Part shown: positions 55,758 to 64,000 of the stretch, piece by piece | Numbering within the stretch: position 1 is the first letter of the stretch | Layout of the letters: every line of letters begins with the position of its first letter | NCBI GenBank assembly: GCA_016710095.1 | Contig: JADJLL010000019.1 | Location: forward strand, 40,219 to 104,218 | Length of the DNA: 64,000 nt | Reading direction: 5' to 3' | Source: Candidatus Eiseniibacteriota bacterium | Lineage (GTDB): Bacteria > Eisenbacteria > RBG-16-71-46 | Notes under the pieces: model-generated | What the model was told of the DNA's origin: nothing | What the model saw: only the letters and a program-made list of their open reading frames with translations | The model's database searches: none | Translations under genes and position numbers: made by a program

Positions 55758-57298
55758 CGGGGGGCTCCTTCGGGCAGGGCGATGCGATAGAGATGAAGTG
55801 TGTCGAGCTCGGCGCCGGCGGCGCGCTCCGCATGTCGCAACGGCACGCGCGCGACGCGCGAGCCCTCGAGGTACGCGGGCGGCACGAGCATCGAGTCACC
55901 GGGTTCCTGGATCCACGCGACCCAATCGGCGCCCTCGTGCACGAGGCGCGCCTCGAGTTCCGGCGTCAGGTCGGCCTTCATGAGCGGCCAGCCCGAGCGG
56001 CGCGCGCGCGTGAGCGTGCGCGGGTCCGAGTACTCGGAGTTGTGGTCCACGACCACGACGAGCTCGTCCTCGGGCACGTACTGCGCGATCGCGACGCCCG
56101 CGGCCTCGCGCAGCGTGTCCACGCGATACCAGTGCAGCTTGATCGGCGTCAGGATCGCGAGCGACACGATGCCGACGAACGTCAGCGCCGACACGACGCG
56201 CACGAGCTTGTTGCCGTGGCCGGTCTGGCTGCCGATCGCGATGCCCACGAGCAGCGCGACCGGAGCGACGAGCGGCAGCTGGTAGTAGTTGTGAATGAGG
56301 TTGAGCGGGAAGAACACCGCCACGTACGCGAGCGCGCCGACGCTCCACGCCGCGGCGAAGATCGCGGGCGACGGACCGCCGTCGCGGCGCGGCGCCTGCG
56401 TGAGCACACCGGCCGCCGCCTGCAGCGCGCCGAGCGGCGTCGCGAGCTCGAAGACGACGCGGTGCGCGAGCTTCAGCCAGTTGGCCGGCTTGAGCCGCGT
56501 GTGCCAGTCGCCCACGTACCACCACCACGGATTCACTTCCTTGTAGAACCCCGGCAGCCAGTTCCAGTCGGGCACCGCGCCGTTCACCGCGGTCACGTGC
56601 GCGCGCCACGCGAGGAACGCCGCGCCGGTTCCGGCGAGCGCCACGAACGTGCCCGCGAGCGCCGTGAGCGAGCCCGCGCCGATCGCGAGCAGCGCGAGCG
56701 GCGGCAGCACCGGCAGCAGGTACGGCACCTTGATCATCGCCGCGAGCGCGCCGCAGGCGGCGGCGCCGATCGCGTGTCCCCAGCCCCCGCCGCGCATGGA
56801 ACGCCACGCGTGCCACAGGAAGCCCTGCGCGAACGCCTGCGCGGCGAAGTCCACCTGCGGCGCACGCGAGTAGAACTGCGAGATCGGCGCGAGCAGGTAC
56901 ACGGCGGTCGCGATGCGCGCCGCGGTCGTGCCCGCGAGGTCGCGCGCGATGCGGTGGAACCACCACGCGGCGAGCGCGGTGAACGCGAGCGCGACCACGC
57001 GGTCCCACACGACCGAGAATCCGAACGCCTTGCCGAGCAGCGCGGCGAGCGCCTCGGGCAGCGGGAACTCGAAGATCAGCGTGCCGTGCCCGCCGAGCCA
57101 GCTCACCTTGGGGTGCAGCAGGTCGATCCCGTGCTTCACGTACTGCCACGTGTAGAACGACGTGTCGCACTGGCGCCACGAGTGCGGGTCGTCGAGCGGT
57201 CCGAGCAAGTGCGGCGCGCGCAGCAGGAAGAGGCCGAGCACGGCGAGTGGCCATGCCCAGCGGGCGAGCGGATTCCTTGGTTCGGACATCTGTGGCAT
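55754..57298 (-). CDS. GT-C membrane glycosyltransferase (first of pair)
   Basis: The 514-residue protein starts at an ATG (57296-57298) behind CCGGAG. The outer loop has PLDDPHSWRQCDTSFYTWQY, in which DDPHSWRQ is the acidic metal site of ArnT/PMT-like enzymes. About ten helices precede a soluble C-terminus (VPEDELVVVVDHNSEYSDPR, then GADWVAWIQEPGDSM). It heads the GT-C, GT-C, deacetylase run and faces a divergent operon at 57.7 kb. Function as a lipid-phosphate-sugar transferase is inferred from fold. Confidence 0.78.
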   Translation of the reverse strand: MPQMSEPRNPLARWAWPLAVLGLFLLRAPHLLGPLDDPHSWRQCDTSFYTWQYVKHGIDLLHPKVSWLGGHGTLIFEFPLPEALAALLGKAFGFSVVWDRVVALAFTALAAWWFHRIARDLAGTTAARIATAVYLLAPISQFYSRAPQVDFAAQAFAQGFLWHAWRSMRGGGWGHAIGAAACGALAAMIKVPYLLPVLPPLALLAIGAGSLTALAGTFVALAGTGAAFLAWRAHVTAVNGAVPDWNWLPGFYKEVNPWWWYVGDWHTRLKPANWLKLAHRVVFELATPLGALQAAAGVLTQAPRRDGGPSPAIFAAAWSVGALAYVAVFFPLNLIHNYYQLPLVAPVALLVGIAIGSQTGHGNKLVRVVSALTFVGIVSLAILTPIKLHWYRVDTLREAAGVAIAQYVPEDELVVVVDHNSEYSDPRTLTRARRSGWPLMKADLTPELEARLVHEGADWVAWIQEPGDSMLVPPAYLEGSRVARVPLRHAERAAGAELDTLHLYRIALPEGAPR

Positions 57299-57674
57299 GA
57301 CGCTCCGGCGATGGAAGTCGGACCGCGCGCCGAGAAGGGCCTGCGGAGGTGCAGCGAGCGCGGGGATGACGTCTGGACCTATCGGCCCTCGTGGGGGCGC
57401 GCATGATAGGAGAAGCGCCGCCGAGCGACCAATGCTCCCGGGGCGGTCCGGGCGCCGCGCGGCCGGTTGCGGTCCGGGCCCTCCCGCTCCTACCCTGCGC
57501 CGCCCGGTCTGGGCGTCGGCCCCTTCCAAGGCCCTGCGCTCAACCAAGTTCAGTGGCCGTGAACGGCCGCCGATACCCGGGCGTCAGCTCGTCCCCCCCG
57601 ACCGCGCCCTCCCGCGTGCCTCGGGGCATTCCGGTACCCCACGACCGGACGCACTTCGCGTCGGAATCCCAATC
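57299..57674. other. Divergent promoter region of two glycan operons
   Basis: These 376 bases separate two divergent envelope-glycan operons, so they should carry both promoters. I see no clear -35/-10 pair, no long inverted repeat and no T-run. Open frames on both strands here have the arginine- and proline-rich composition of non-coding GC-rich DNA. Confidence 0.4.
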
Positions 57675-58991
57675 ATGAGCAAGCACGCGGCAGTCATCGG
57701 CGGTGGCATCACGGGTCTCGCGAGCGCGTTGTCGCTCAGCGGCCGTGGCTACCGCGTGACGCTGTTCGAGGCGGACGCCGATCTCGGCGGCCTCGGCACG
57801 ACCTTCCCCTGGCGAGACACCCATCTCGAAAAGTTCTACCACTGCTTCCTGCCGGACGACTTCGCGCTGCTTCCGCGCGTGAGCGAGCTGGGGCTCGACG
57901 GCCAGATGCTGTGGCGCGAGACCAAGATGGGCTTCATGTACCAGAAGAAGATCTGGCCCATGAACACGCCCGGCGACCTGCTCTCGTTCGGACCGCTCAA
58001 CTGGCTCGAGCGCGTGCGCATGGGACTCATGGGCGTGCGCGCCCGCTTCGACGGCCTCTCGCCTTCCCTCGACGACATCACCGCCGAGACGTACGTGCGC
58101 AAGATGGTCGGTGACCGCGCGTTCGAAGTGATGTGGAAGCCGCTCCTGTCCGCCAAGATCGGCGACCACTACTCGGCGCTGCCCGCGTTGTGGCTGTCGA
58201 GCCGCATGAACCGCGAAAAGAGCAGCGGCCCCGAGCGAAAGGGCTGCCTGCCCGGCGGCTATCGCGCGCTCATCGACGCGTTCGCGAAGGAACTGGGCAA
58301 GCGCGGCGTGACCATTCACCTCAACGCGCGCGCGCAGTCCATCTCGCAGGACGCGCAGGGCATGACGGTCACGACCGAAGGCGGCGCCGCGGAGCGGTTC
58401 GACTTCGTCGTGAGCACGTCGCCCCTCGGGCATTTCCAGCAGATGACGAAGGGCCTCGACGTGCCCGCGAGCGTGCGCGACCTCAAGCTCGACTACCAGG
58501 GCGTCGTGAGCGCGATCTTCCTCACGCGCGAGCCGCTCACGCACTACTACTGGATGCCGTGGGTGGACTCGGGCGCGCTGTCGCAGGGCGTGATCGAAAT
58601 GAGCAACCTCGTGCCGCTCGGCCGTACGCACGGACTGCACGTGAACTACCTCGTGAACTACACCCATCGGAACGGCGAGCTGTTCTCGCTGCCCGAGGAA
58701 GAAATCCTGAAGCGCTACCGCGCCGACCTCGCCTCGCTGTTCCCGAAGGCGGCGGCCTCGGTGGAAGAAGAGTTCCTGTTCCGCGCGCCGTACGTGGAGC
58801 CGATCTGGACGACCGGCTATTCTCGCGCCGTGCCGCCCAACACCGTCATCCCCGGGCGGCTCTACCTCGCGTGCACCGCGCAGGTGTACCCGCGCGTGAA
58901 CTCGTGGAACTCCTGTTGTGCCGTGGTGGACCAGATGCTGCCGCGGTTGTTCGAGGAAGTGGAGGCCGTGCCGGCCGGAGGCTCCAAGTGA
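57675..58991 (+). CDS. FAD-dependent amine oxidase-like oxidoreductase
   Basis: The 438-residue protein has an N-terminal FAD motif AVIGGGITGLASALSLSGRG followed by EADADLGGLGTTF, and a family-typical tail IPGRLYLACTAQVYPRVNSW. The middle has LPGGYRALIDAFAKELGKRG and VVSTSPLGHFQQM. It belongs to the protoporphyrinogen-oxidase/phytoene-desaturase-like superfamily. Members next to glycosyltransferases are found in polysaccharide and isoprenoid-lipid loci. It probably oxidises or reduces a sugar or polyprenyl intermediate. The next gene starts at a GTG overlapping its stop. Confidence 0.8.
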   Translation: MSKHAAVIGGGITGLASALSLSGRGYRVTLFEADADLGGLGTTFPWRDTHLEKFYHCFLPDDFALLPRVSELGLDGQMLWRETKMGFMYQKKIWPMNTPGDLLSFGPLNWLERVRMGLMGVRARFDGLSPSLDDITAETYVRKMVGDRAFEVMWKPLLSAKIGDHYSALPALWLSSRMNREKSSGPERKGCLPGGYRALIDAFAKELGKRGVTIHLNARAQSISQDAQGMTVTTEGGAAERFDFVVSTSPLGHFQQMTKGLDVPASVRDLKLDYQGVVSAIFLTREPLTHYYWMPWVDSGALSQGVIEMSNLVPLGRTHGLHVNYLVNYTHRNGELFSLPEEEILKRYRADLASLFPKAAASVEEEFLFRAPYVEPIWTTGYSRAVPPNTVIPGRLYLACTAQVYPRVNSWNSCCAVVDQMLPRLFEEVEAVPAGGSK

Positions 58992-59803
58992 TCTGGGTCA
59001 TCTTCCCCGCGTGGAACGAAGAACGCGTCATCCGACCGACGCTGCTCGAGCTTTGGAAGGCGTACAAGGACCGCAACGAGCCGTACACCGCGGTGCTCGT
59101 GAACGACGGCTCGACCGATCGCACGGTCGAGGAGGCGCAGGCCGCCGTCGCCGAGAGCGGCGGGCAGATGAAGCTCGTCGTGCTCACGCACGAAGTGAAT
59201 CGCGGGCTCGGCGCGGGCCTTCGCACGGGCATCTACTGGGTGCTCGACCAGGCCGCCGACGACGACGTGCTCGTGACGCTCGACGCCGACAACACGCACC
59301 CGCCGGCGCTCATTCCCGAGCTGGTCAAGCGCGTGCGCGCGGGCGCCGACCTGTCGATCGCGTCGCGCTACCGTTCCGGCGCCGAAGTGCACGGCGTGCC
59401 CGGCTACCGCCGCGCGCTGTCCGACGTGGCGAGCATTCTCTTCTCGACGCTCTACCCGATTCCCGGCGTGAAGGATTACACCTGCTGCTTCCGCGCCTAC
59501 CGCATTCCGCTGCTGCGCCGCGCGCGCGCCGTGTACGGCGAGCAGCTGTGCACCGCGAAGGGCTTCGAAGCCGTCATGGACCTGCTGCTCCGTCTCGGAC
59601 CGCTCGGCATGAAGGTGGACGAGATGGGCTTCGTGCTCGACTACGGCGATCGCGTCGGCCAGAGCAAGATGAAGGTCGTGAAGACGATCGAGTCGACGCT
59701 CAAGCTGCTCATCAAGCGCCGCTGGGAGCGCATCACCATCTGGACGCCGAAGCACATCGCCGCACTCGAGGCGGCGGCGGCAGGAAAGGGCGCGAAGAAG
59801 TGA
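58988..59803 (+). CDS. Family 2 glycosyltransferase (DPM-like)
   Basis: The 271-residue GT2 enzyme opens with WVIFPAWNEERVIRPTLLEL and has VNDGSTDRT, VLTHEVNRGLGAGLRTGI, VTLDADNTHPP (DxD site) and SIASRYRSGAEVHGVPGYRR. It looks like dolichyl/polyprenyl-phosphate mannose synthases, which charge a lipid carrier with a sugar nucleotide. Two hydrophobic stretches near residues 130-160 could touch the membrane. Such a donor would feed the GT-C enzyme at the end of this operon. GTG start overlaps the previous stop (GTGA). Confidence 0.85.
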   Translation: MIWVIFPAWNEERVIRPTLLELWKAYKDRNEPYTAVLVNDGSTDRTVEEAQAAVAESGGQMKLVVLTHEVNRGLGAGLRTGIYWVLDQAADDDVLVTLDADNTHPPALIPELVKRVRAGADLSIASRYRSGAEVHGVPGYRRALSDVASILFSTLYPIPGVKDYTCCFRAYRIPLLRRARAVYGEQLCTAKGFEAVMDLLLRLGPLGMKVDEMGFVLDYGDRVGQSKMKVVKTIESTLKLLIKRRWERITIWTPKHIAALEAAAAGKGAKK

Positions 59804-60885
59804 GCAAGCATCCGAAGGTCGGCATCATCGTCGGCACGCGCCCCGAGATCATCAAGATGGCGCCGCTCGTCCGCGCGTGCGCCGAGCGCGACGTCCCCTA
59901 CCTCCTGCTCCACACCGGCCAGCACTACTCGTACGAGATGGACGGCGTGTTCTTCGAGGAGCTCGGCCTACCCGTGCCGCACGCGAACCTTTCGGTCGGC
60001 TCCGGCACGCAGGCCTACCAGGTCGGCGCGATCGTGACGGGCATCACGCCCATCTACGAGCGCGAGAAGCCCGACTGGGTGCTCGTCGAGGGCGACACGA
60101 ACTCCGTGCTCGCCGCCGGTCTCGCGGCGCAGAAGCTCGGCCTCAAGGTCGGGCACGTCGAAGCCGGCCTGCGCTCGTACGACCGCACGATGCCGGAAGA
60201 GATCAACCGGCTCGTCACCGACCAGTTCTCCGATCACCTCTACGCGCCCACCGAGAAGTCGCGCGGCATCCTGCGCGGCGAGGGCGTGACCGACGACCGC
60301 ATCTTCGTCACGGGCAACACCGTCGTGGACGAGCTGTACCTGCAGCGTCCGCGTGCGGAAGCGCGCGGCGCGCTCGAGCGGTTCGGCGTGTCGCCGAAGC
60401 GCTACGCGCTCGCGACCGTGCACCGCGCCGAGAACACCGATCACGAAGGGCGGCTCCGCTCGATCGTCGCCGGCCTGTCGCAGGCCGCGGCCGCGACCGG
60501 CCTCGAAGTGCTCGCCGCCGTGCATCCGCGCACGACGCAGCGCATGGAGAAGCTCGGCCTTTCGTGGGGCGATCACGTGCGCGCGCTTCCGCCGCTGCCC
60601 TACCTCGACTTCCTCGGCCTGCACGCGCAGGCGGCGCTCACCATGAGCGACTCCGGCGGCCTGCAGGAAGAAGCCTGCTGCCTCGGCGTGCCGTGCGTGA
60701 CGCTGCGCGACAACACCGAACGTCCCGAGTCCGTGGACGTCGGCGCCAACGTGCTCGTGGGCGCGGACACCGACCGGATCGTCGCGGGCGCGAAGGCCAT
60801 GCTCGGCAAGGCCGGCGGCTGGGCGAACCCGTTCGGCGACGGCCGCGCGGCGCATCACATCCTGGACGCGCTGCTGTCGGCATGA
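59800..60885 (+). CDS. wecB: UDP-N-acetylglucosamine 2-epimerase
   Basis: The 361-residue GT-B-fold epimerase makes UDP-ManNAc from UDP-GlcNAc. Blocks are GIIVGTRPEIIKMAPLVRAC, HTGQHYSYEMDGVFFEELGL, LVEGDTNSVLAAGLAAQKLG, HVEAGLRSYDRTMPEEINRL and MSDSGGLQEEACCLGVPCVT then RDNTERPE. Its presence implies a ManNAc- or derived ManNAcA-containing glycan. GTG start overlaps the GT2 stop. Confidence 0.92.
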   Translation: MSKHPKVGIIVGTRPEIIKMAPLVRACAERDVPYLLLHTGQHYSYEMDGVFFEELGLPVPHANLSVGSGTQAYQVGAIVTGITPIYEREKPDWVLVEGDTNSVLAAGLAAQKLGLKVGHVEAGLRSYDRTMPEEINRLVTDQFSDHLYAPTEKSRGILRGEGVTDDRIFVTGNTVVDELYLQRPRAEARGALERFGVSPKRYALATVHRAENTDHEGRLRSIVAGLSQAAAATGLEVLAAVHPRTTQRMEKLGLSWGDHVRALPPLPYLDFLGLHAQAALTMSDSGGLQEEACCLGVPCVTLRDNTERPESVDVGANVLVGADTDRIVAGAKAMLGKAGGWANPFGDGRAAHHILDALLSA

Positions 60886-62456
60886 GCGCCGCGCTCGAAA
60901 CGGACGAACGTCCGCATCCGCTCGATCGCTTCGCGATTTGGGGCGTGCTCGTGCTCGCCGCGGTCCTGCGCGCGTTCGAGCTCGGCGCGCGCAGCCTGTG
61001 GACCGACGAGGGCAGCACGTGGACCGCGGCCTCGCTCCCGCTCGGCGCCATGCTGCGCCGCTGCGTCGAGCGCGACGCGAGCCCGCCGCTCTTCTACCTG
61101 CTCACGTCGTGGGGCCTGGAGTTCGGCGATGGCGAAGCGCAGCTGCGGCTCGTGTCGTACGCCGCGTCGCTCGCGCTCGTGTGGCTCACCTACCGGATCG
61201 GCCGCCTCGGGCTGTCGCGCCGCCGTTCGGCGTTCGCCGCGCTGCTCACCGCGCTCGCACCGTACCAGGTCATGTACGCGCAGGAAGCGCGCACGTACAC
61301 GCTCGCCGCGGCGCTGCTCGTGGCCGGCATCTGGTTCTACGCGCGCGCGTCGATCACCAACCGGCGCTCGCACTGGGCGGGACTCGCGCTCATGACCGCG
61401 CTCGGCGCGTGGACGCAGACGATCGCGCTGCTCGGCATCTCGGCGCAGGCGGCGCTCACGCTCGGCACGAAGAGCGGACGCAGGCGCTGGCTGCCCTGGG
61501 GCCTCGCGCTCGCCGCGGGCGCGGCGATGTACCTGCCGTGGGCGTGGTACTCGCGCGGAGTCGCCGAGCACCTGTCGAGCTCGCACTGGTACATCCCCGA
61601 CCCCGACGCGAAGGGCGTCTTCAAGGTGCTGCGCGCCGCGCTCCTCTCGCCGCTGCCGCTCGTCGGCGCGCCCGAGGGCTCGACCATGCCGGGCCTCGAC
61701 GCGTACCTGCCGCGTTCGCTCGCGTGGGCGCTCGTGAGCCTGCCGGTCGCGATCGCGCTGTTCGTCGGCCTGCCCGAACTCGCGGGGCGCGACGGCCGCG
61801 GCCGGCTCACGCGTGTCGCCTGGGCGGCGTGGTTCGTGCCCGTCGCCGCGGTGTTCGTGCTCTCGTTCCAGCGGCCGCTGTTCCTGCCACGCTACTTCGT
61901 GTTCGTGACGCCGGCGGTGAGCCTGCTGCTCACGCTCGGCGCGTCGGCGCTGAATCCCCGTCCGTGGCGGTTCGTGCTCGGCGGCTGGCTCGCCGCGCTC
62001 GCCGTGCTCGGGCTCGTGCGTTACAGCCACGACTACACGAAGGAGCCCTGGCGCGACGTGACGGCCGACATCCGCGCGCGATCGGCCGCCGGGCGCACCG
62101 CCGTGCTCGTGCCGTTCGACGTGGATCCGTTCGCCTACTACAACCGCACGGCGCCACAGCCCGTCGTCTCGTTCGAGGTGAGCCATCCGGACGAGCCGTT
62201 CGCGGCCATGTTCACGCCGCGCCAGCTCGACGAGTTGCAGGAAGCCGCGCGCCGCAACACTTCGCCCTACGACGAAGTCTGGGTCGTCGTGCGCAGCCCG
62301 AACTCGGACGTGCGCCGCGAAGTCGCGCGCCGCGCCGAGGCCGTGGCCGGCGAGGGCCGCGCGTTGGTGGAACGCCGGCGCTGGGACTCGCTCACGGGCC
62401 CGCTGCGCGTCTCGCGCTTCGTCCGCGGCGCGGTGACGCCGGATAGTTTGCGGTAG
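60882..62456 (+). CDS. GT-C membrane glycosyltransferase (ArnT/PMT-like)
   Basis: The 524-residue protein has about eleven helices. The first loop reads ARSLWTDEGSTWTAASLPLG, with the D/E pair of GT-C enzymes, followed by ERDASPPLFYLLTSWGLEFG and a conserved APYQVMYAQEARTYTLAAAL block. The soluble C-terminus (about residues 390-524) is periplasmic. ATG overlaps the wecB stop (ATGA), so it ends a four-gene operon. It probably transfers the sugar charged onto a lipid by the upstream GT2. Confidence 0.8.
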   Translation: MSAALETDERPHPLDRFAIWGVLVLAAVLRAFELGARSLWTDEGSTWTAASLPLGAMLRRCVERDASPPLFYLLTSWGLEFGDGEAQLRLVSYAASLALVWLTYRIGRLGLSRRRSAFAALLTALAPYQVMYAQEARTYTLAAALLVAGIWFYARASITNRRSHWAGLALMTALGAWTQTIALLGISAQAALTLGTKSGRRRWLPWGLALAAGAAMYLPWAWYSRGVAEHLSSSHWYIPDPDAKGVFKVLRAALLSPLPLVGAPEGSTMPGLDAYLPRSLAWALVSLPVAIALFVGLPELAGRDGRGRLTRVAWAAWFVPVAAVFVLSFQRPLFLPRYFVFVTPAVSLLLTLGASALNPRPWRFVLGGWLAALAVLGLVRYSHDYTKEPWRDVTADIRARSAAGRTAVLVPFDVDPFAYYNRTAPQPVVSFEVSHPDEPFAAMFTPRQLDELQEAARRNTSPYDEVWVVVRSPNSDVRREVARRAEAVAGEGRALVERRRWDSLTGPLRVSRFVRGAVTPDSLR

Positions 62457-62470
62457 CAGGCGTCGCATCC

Positions 62471-62487
62471 GGCGGCCTCCGGCCGCC
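62471..62487. terminator. Short GC hairpin after the glycan operon
   Basis: GGCGGCC (62471-62477) and GGCCGCC (62481-62487) form a seven-base stem with loop tcc, 14 bases after the GT-C stop. There is no T-run, so it would be a weak or factor-assisted terminator. Confidence 0.4.
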
Positions 62488-62599
62488 GAACGATTCCCTT
62501 ACGTTTCGCGCGCCCCCATTGACGGTCGGCCGCGCGTGCGGTTCCCTCGGGCTCCATCCTCCTCCGCTCGCGCAGACCCTGCCCCGCTCGGAGGCCGAC

Positions 62600-63826
62600 A
62601 TGAAGTTCGATCCCGCATCCCGCGTCCAGGATTTCCTGGTCTTCGGCGAGTTCGGTGACGTGAATCCGTCCATCACCGATTCCTCGACCTATACGTTCCT
62701 CGATCCGGCTCGCATGGAAGAAGTCTTCGAGCACGAGATCGAGGGCTGCTTCCTCTACTCGCGCCACTGGAACCCGACCAACAAGTACCTCGCCGACGCG
62801 CTGGCGCGCATGGAGGACGCCGAGAGCGCGCAGGTGATGGCGTCGGGCATGGGCGCGATCAGCACGACGCTCTCGATCTGTTCGTCCGGCGACGAGATCG
62901 TGTGCGGCCGCAACATCTACGGCGGCACGTACGCGCTGCTCAAGAACCTGCTGCCGCGGTTCGGCGTGACGACGAAGTTCGTGGACCTGCGCGACCACGA
63001 CGCCGTGCGCGCCGCGATGACGGATCGCACGCGCGTGATCTACGCCGAGTCCATCAGCAATCCTTTGCTCGAGGTGTCCGACGTGCCCGCGCTCGCGAAG
63101 ATCGCGCACGACCGCGGCGCGAAGCTCGTGGTCGACGGCACGTTCAGCCCGATGATCCTGTCGCCGCTGCGGCTCGGCGCCGACGTCGTCGTGCACAGCC
63201 TGACCAAGTACATCAACGGCACGAGCGACTGCGTCGCCGGCTGCGTGATCTCGAGCAAGGCGTTCATCGACTCGCTCAACGACGTGAACTCGGGCACGAG
63301 CATGCTGCTCGGTCCCGTGCTCGACGCGACGCGCGCGGCCGGGATCCTCAAGAACCTGCACTCGCTCCACATCCGCATGCGCAAGCACAGCGAGAACGCG
63401 GCGTTCCTCGCGCACCGGCTCGAGTCGCACGGCTACGAGGTGCACTACCCCGGTCTCGAGAGCCATCCGCACCAGTCGCTCATGCGGCGCCTCATGAATC
63501 CCGGCTACGGCTACGGCGGCATGATGACGCTCGACGCGGGCGACGCGGCGACGGCGAACAAGCTCATGGTCGCGCTGCAGGAGGCGAAGGTCGGCTACCT
63601 CGCCGTGAGCCTCGGCTACTTCAAGACGCTCTTCAGCATGCCGGGCAAGAGCACCTCGAGCGAGATCCCGGCCGAGGAGCGCGCGCTCGCGGGCATCTCG
63701 GACGGCCTGATTCGCTTCTCGATCGGGCTCGACGCCGACATCGAGCACACGTGGCGCCGCATCGAGCGCTGCCTCGAGTCCGCCGGCGTGAAGCCGCGCA
63801 CGCGCTGGTACGCCGAGATCGAGTGA
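62600..63826 (+). CDS. Cys/Met metabolism PLP-dependent enzyme (CGS/CGL/MGL-like)
   Basis: The 408-residue protein has an ATG behind GGAGG. Motifs are FLYSRHWNPTNKYLADALAR, QVMASGMGAISTTLSICSSG, the PLP lysine in VVHSLTKYINGTSDCVAGCV, and FSIGLDADIEHTWRRIERCL at the end. The class includes cystathionine gamma-synthase, cystathionine gamma-lyase, O-acetylhomoserine sulfhydrylase and methionine gamma-lyase; sequence alone does not choose among them. It stands apart from the glycan operon and ends at a hairpin shared with a convergent gene. I saw no SAM or T-box riboswitch upstream. Confidence 0.85.
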   Translation: MKFDPASRVQDFLVFGEFGDVNPSITDSSTYTFLDPARMEEVFEHEIEGCFLYSRHWNPTNKYLADALARMEDAESAQVMASGMGAISTTLSICSSGDEIVCGRNIYGGTYALLKNLLPRFGVTTKFVDLRDHDAVRAAMTDRTRVIYAESISNPLLEVSDVPALAKIAHDRGAKLVVDGTFSPMILSPLRLGADVVVHSLTKYINGTSDCVAGCVISSKAFIDSLNDVNSGTSMLLGPVLDATRAAGILKNLHSLHIRMRKHSENAAFLAHRLESHGYEVHYPGLESHPHQSLMRRLMNPGYGYGGMMTLDAGDAATANKLMVALQEAKVGYLAVSLGYFKTLFSMPGKSTSSEIPAEERALAGISDGLIRFSIGLDADIEHTWRRIERCLESAGVKPRTRWYAEIE

Positions 63827-63844
63827 CCCATTCACGGTGAAGAC

Positions 63845-63870
63845 GGCCGCCAGGCACACGCCCGGCGGCC
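63845..63870. terminator. Bidirectional hairpin between convergent genes
   Basis: GGCCGCC (63845-63851) and GGCGGCC (63864-63870) form a perfect seven-base stem with a 12-base loop, followed on the plus strand by GGTTTCG. It is placed between the PLP enzyme and the partial gene on the minus strand. Confidence 0.45.
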
Positions 63871-63879
63871 GGTTTCGCT

Positions 63880-64000
63880 TCAGTGGGCCACCGCGAGCCG
63901 CTCCAGCCAGCGCCGCCCGCCCTCGCCCGAGGCGCCGTCCGGATCGGCGGCGAGCAGCGCCGCGGCGATCATGACGCCCAGCATGCGGGCGAATCGCCAC
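63880..64000 (-). CDS. Partial hypothetical protein, C-terminal end
   Basis: The minus-strand frame runs from the right window edge (WRFARMLGVMIAAALLAADP, then LERLAVAH) to a TGA at 63880-63882. Only about 39 residues are visible. It has an alanine/leucine-rich helix and an arginine-rich end. Composition and the adjacent shared hairpin support a real convergent gene, but no family can be named. Confidence 0.45.
   Translation of the reverse strand, partial: WRFARMLGVMIAAALLAADPDGASGEGGRRWLERLAVAH

Noticed and set aside
62457..62599. SAM or T-box riboswitch before the Cys/Met metabolism enzyme
   Set aside because: Only a short GC hairpin belonging to the previous operon is seen; no kink-turn or specifier-like structure could be recognised.

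Overview
The window is about 64 kb of very GC-rich, densely packed bacterial chromosome carrying mostly housekeeping genes. Many genes overlap by 1 to 4 bases (ATGA, GTGA, TGATG), GTG and TTG starts are common, and Shine-Dalgarno sites are strong. Several secreted proteins end in a FlgD-like immunoglobulin domain whose last residues read roughly '[10 protein letters not shown]...[12 protein letters not shown]', next to beta-propeller-like or GG-rich repeats. That combination, with a Gram-negative-style envelope gene set, points to an uncultured FCB-superphylum or Candidatus Eisenbacteria-like lineage. This is inference; no rRNA is present to settle it. I see no phage, integrase, intact transposase, CRISPR array or complete tRNA.

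Layout. 1-5.4 kb: a broken hypothetical gene, two GT-C membrane glycosyltransferases and a degenerate secreted-protein gene. 5.5-9.6 kb: ribonuclease G/E behind a two-domain radical SAM/DUF2344 protein. 10.0-14.7 kb: sdhC-sdhA-sdhB translationally coupled to an eIF2B-like protein and a DUF5946 protein. 14.8-20 kb: an M23 peptidase, YciI, uvrA and a 22-residue lysine-rich peptide gene. 20.3-24.9 kb: a sigma-54 activator with its histidine kinase, then a PpiD-like foldase. 25-30.2 kb: a cofactor operon (folB-folK-dNK-panB-panC-glmU N-domain-HIT-LytR_C-tatA). 30.4-36.4 kb: a secreted repeat protein, a small hypothetical gene and dapE-dapC-dapD. 36.5-45.2 kb: ygfZ, a divergent solitary GroEL, and nadC-birA-tatC-coaX-PD40-GT-C. 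45.4-50.5 kb: DUF4256, a secreted protein, uvrB, a RibD/DHFR-like protein and an SRPBCC protein. 50.5-53.2 kb: two thioredoxin-fold proteins and DUF4139. 53.3-62.5 kb: two divergent glycan operons (GT-C, GT-C, deacetylase; and FAD oxidoreductase, GT2, wecB, GT-C). 62.6 kb to the end: a Cys/Met-metabolism PLP enzyme and the tail of a convergent gene.

Sequence quality matters here. At least four genes (bases 127-129, about 2758, 17983-17986 and 33745) are broken by one-base changes in short C/G runs, and restoring one base gives a perfect family sequence. These look more like assembly or read errors than biology. Two other cases differ: rng lacks about 70 codons, and the region at 3.9-5.4 kb changes frame repeatedly.

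The observations most worth following up are the 22-residue histone-H1-like peptide gene with an ideal ribosome binding site and its own terminator; two near-identical perfect palindromes (core AACTGGYCGCGCGRCCAGTT) about 4.6 kb apart; the solitary GroEL paralogue without a GGM tail; and the coupling of an eIF2B-like protein to succinate dehydrogenase.
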